Shown here piece after piece: positions 61,858 through 64,000 of a stretch of 64,000 nt of DNA. The stretch covers positions 4,402,001 to 4,466,000 of the forward strand of contig NZ_CP087184.1 of NCBI RefSeq assembly GCF_024749045.1, written 5' to 3'. A program made the translations under genes and the position numbers. The notes beneath the pieces are model-generated. The model was given only the letters and a program-made list of their open reading frames with translations. It was not told the DNA's origin and searched no databases. Every line of letters begins with the position of its first letter. Position 1 is the first letter of the stretch. This DNA is from Pseudomonas sp. B21-028 (GTDB lineage Bacteria > Pseudomonadota > Gammaproteobacteria > Pseudomonadales > Pseudomonadaceae).

Positions 61858-61947
61858 AGAATTCCTTTCCGCTGATGGCGGGTGACTCTACAAAATCTCA
61901 GCGTGCAAGGAGCGCCAATTGGGTTTCTCGGGATTTCGTACAGAGCC
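61002..61947 (-). mobile_element. IS5 family (IS427-like) insertion sequence
   Basis: Ends GGCTCTGTACGAAA at 61002 and its inverse TTTCGTACAGAGCC at 61947 are perfect inverted repeats. TA flanks both ends, a likely target duplication. It contains a transposase split over two frames and is inserted in the IS4-type transposase. Confidence 0.88.
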
Positions 61948-62155
61948 TAAATTCAGCGTTAGCTCATCTAGATTAATGGCTACTATCTTGAGATTAGATT
62001 GCAGTTTGATCCGCCAGGCGCTCTGAAAAGTCAGACACCTTGTGCAAGTGAGATGGTAATGTGCTACATCTGGTAGCTGTCGAAGCGCAGCCTAAAAGTT
62101 AGACGCGCAGGCTGAAATTTAGGGAATTATCTTGAGAGTCGGCTGGAGACGCTAA

Positions 62156-63307
62156 TTGAGGATTTCATTAGATACAAATATCTTGCATCAAGAGGGGTAT
62201 ACGTCCCAGTCGATGCGACTTTTGCATCGCCTGGTTGTCGCAGGCTCTATCCAAATAGTTATCAGTCGGATGGTTATTCGTGAATACGACACCAAACGGC
62301 TAGCAGAAATCTCATCAAAGTTGCAGGGAGCTAAAGATAACCTGAAAGATATCAATAAAATATTCACCAAGGCTAACAAGAATATTTCTATGCTTGATAC
62401 CCTTGACTCCCAATTGTCTAATTTTTTTCCTGAGCTTGAGTCTTATCTTAAAGAAACCACGCGGAAATGGCTTTCTGATTTCAACGTAAGTGTCATCGAT
62501 ATGGCTCCAGAGTGCTACGAAAATATATGGGATGACTATTTTTCAGGCAATGGATGCTTTAAAAAACCTAAGAATCGCGATGACATCCCTGATGCAGTAA
62601 TAAGTTGCTCGCTAGAAAATTTGATTGATGATGGCAAACCACTTGTTTTTATTTGTAAGGATGGCCAGCTAAAAGCGCACTTAGGAAAAAACGCTAATGT
62701 GCAAGTATTCGGGGAGCTTTCAGAACTAACTCGCAGCCCAGTTTTTGAGAGTAAGCTACATGCATTAGATGCCCAGGATAAAGCTATCGAAGAATTTAAA
62801 ACGGTTATTGGTTCTGACGCTTTTCTTCAGAAAGTAATTAATTATTTTTCATCTCCTGAGTCGGATTTCTTTTATGCGTACTGGGAAGATGATCAGATAG
62901 AAAATCAGGGTAGCTTGCCGCTTTCCGTTTTCGGCGGGGTTAGTGCAGGAAGTCTAGTGATCTCAAGCATTGAGCAAAAAAAGTTTGCACCGGTGGCGTG
63001 CATTGATCCTGGGCATTACGTGGTACCTGTATCGTTTTGCGCCGACATCCCAATCAGTTTCGTCGGTGACTATGGGGAATGGCTTCATGCTTCCGATGAA
63101 GTTAAACGGGAGGTGGGCGTCGACTCCGCTAATGGGGACGGAGCCTGCGAGTTTAGCGTACTAAGAAACGCAACTATAACAGGCGAAATCGTTATACATC
63201 TACTTAAGAAAGAAGATCCGCAAAGTCTATTAATTCATGCAAATTATATTGGCACAGATGAATCACCGCTAGACGTGGAATTTGTCCCTGGAAAAATTAT
63301 ACTTTGA
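62156..63307 (+). CDS. PIN-domain protein of DUF4935 type
   Basis: 383 residues, TTG start with GGAG eight bases upstream. The N-terminal PIN-like ribonuclease domain shows the first acidic residue in ISLDTNILHQEG, and later NRDDIPDAVISCSLEN and VFICKDGQLKAHL, giving the expected cluster of acidic residues. The C-terminal half (from about 210) is unrecognised. AT-rich codon use differs sharply from the Pseudomonas core genes, so it is probably imported. It could act in defence or RNA cleavage; this is inference. Confidence 0.7.
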   Translation: MRISLDTNILHQEGYTSQSMRLLHRLVVAGSIQIVISRMVIREYDTKRLAEISSKLQGAKDNLKDINKIFTKANKNISMLDTLDSQLSNFFPELESYLKETTRKWLSDFNVSVIDMAPECYENIWDDYFSGNGCFKKPKNRDDIPDAVISCSLENLIDDGKPLVFICKDGQLKAHLGKNANVQVFGELSELTRSPVFESKLHALDAQDKAIEEFKTVIGSDAFLQKVINYFSSPESDFFYAYWEDDQIENQGSLPLSVFGGVSAGSLVISSIEQKKFAPVACIDPGHYVVPVSFCADIPISFVGDYGEWLHASDEVKREVGVDSANGDGACEFSVLRNATITGEIVIHLLKKEDPQSLLIHANYIGTDESPLDVEFVPGKIIL

Positions 63308-63320
63308 ATGTGATTGGCAA

Positions 63321-64000
63321 TCATTCGAGACCTTCGAAGCAGTCAATGACGTCTTGCCAACCTGGAAGAGGTTCAGATATCAAGCCAGGCGTATCCGGGG
63401 CGATACTTAGGGTCCAGTTCTTGGGCTCAAAAAATAATGAGTGCTCGTCAGCGAACCACTTAATTGACTGAAACTCGCACACCGTACGCAGGAGTAGCTG
63501 TTCACTTAAGCGCATTGCTCCTTTCATTAGGTCTGTTGGGTCAATACATATCTGAACAGCATCGGCGCCATTCATGAGCATAGTGGCGTGAAGCCCTTGG
63601 GCGTTAAAATGCTTTTTTAGCACTAGAAGGTCGATGAGTGCGACAATATGGACAATCTCCTGCATGAAGAGAATTGAATTATGTTCGTCCATCGATAGGG
63701 TGAACGGATAGGCAGGCAACCAACTCATGTCTGGTGTCAGTGAAACACATAGGGTCGAATAGCTGGCATAGGCTCTCAACTCGGCGTCAAGAAGCCCAGG
63801 ATTTTCTGTAAACCATTCGGTACTGAATATTATGTACCTAAGGCCTGGCTCGGGGGAACTTGAAGCAAACCCGCAGGCAGTCACCCGCGTCATGCAATCG
63901 TTGATTTCTCGCTCGTAGTTGATCTCAGGATTTATAATTTCAACGCGCTTGGTGTTGCCGGTACCTCGAAAATTCACAGCTCCATCATTTGCAAAGAAAT
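63321..64000 (-). CDS. hypothetical protein, 5-prime end possibly outside the window
   Basis: The frame stays open to the window edge (reading FFANDGAVNFRGTG upstream of a GTG at 63977). The visible part of 226 residues is soluble; LFMQEIVHIVALIDLLVLKK is the only hydrophobic helix. No family recognised. Convergent with the PIN-domain gene, gap 13 bases, and of similarly low GC. Confidence 0.6.
   Translation of the reverse strand, partial: FFANDGAVNFRGTGNTKRVEIINPEINYEREINDCMTRVTACGFASSSPEPGLRYIIFSTEWFTENPGLLDAELRAYASYSTLCVSLTPDMSWLPAYPFTLSMDEHNSILFMQEIVHIVALIDLLVLKKHFNAQGLHATMLMNGADAVQICIDPTDLMKGAMRLSEQLLLRTVCEFQSIKWFADEHSLFFEPKNWTLSIAPDTPGLISEPLPGWQDVIDCFEGLE

Overview
The window reads as a chromosomal segment of a Pseudomonas, most likely of the P. 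fluorescens lineage. Evidence: high GC, DUF6124 and CigR-type proteins, an orphan Hcp, and many copies of two palindromic repeat families typical of that group (GTGGGAGCGAGCCTGCTCGCGAT-like and TGTGGCGAGGGGATTTATCCCC-like REP elements, usually as inverted pairs). I saw no rRNA, tRNA or CRISPR. The assignment rests on recognition of protein families, not on a search.

Positions 1-13500 are mostly core genes. They hold the end of exonuclease III, a DUF6124 gene preceded by a strongly foldable leader, a periplasmic M20 carboxypeptidase, a membrane-anchored hydrolase, an HglS-type 2-oxoadipate dioxygenase/decarboxylase, an orphan T6SS hcp behind a sigma-54 promoter, a three-gene ABC/lipocalin-like export system, and a membrane sulfatase/phosphoethanolamine-transferase-like enzyme.

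Positions 13852-32724 are one long, tightly packed plus-strand operon of 17 genes for a Wzx/Wzy-dependent acidic exopolysaccharide. It covers UDP-glucuronate and UDP-galacturonate synthesis, an initiating sugar-phosphate transferase, a CapB-like ATPase without its P-loop lysine, Wza- and GumC-like export proteins, three glycosyltransferases, Wzy and Wzx. It also has a polysaccharide deacetylase, a secreted glycoside-hydrolase-like protein with a repeat pair inside its reading frame, two tandem GNAT-like proteins, a FemAB/CelD-like acyltransferase and a ChbG-type deacetylase.

Positions 33962-42210 hold a GlpSTPQV-like ABC transporter on the minus strand and a divergent AcoR-type sigma-54 activator. 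Between them lie a sigma-54 promoter and a phased array of TGAACA hexamers, so the regulatory circuit can be read from the sequence.

Positions 42259-53520 carry small accessory and housekeeping genes: CigR-like, MFS, delta-60 repeat protein, AzlCD, an HD hydrolase, isochorismatase-like, a PACE transporter with a divergent LysR, DUF6434, DUF6338 with a coupled 44-residue ORF, and DUF4410.

Positions 53500-64000 are a decayed, insertion-rich region: an IS66 element, two IS66 relics (one fused to the end of a TetR gene), a truncated GFA gene, a frameshifted DJ-1/PfpI gene, an IS4-type transposase cut by an IS5-type element, and AT-rich genes including a PIN-domain protein of likely foreign origin.
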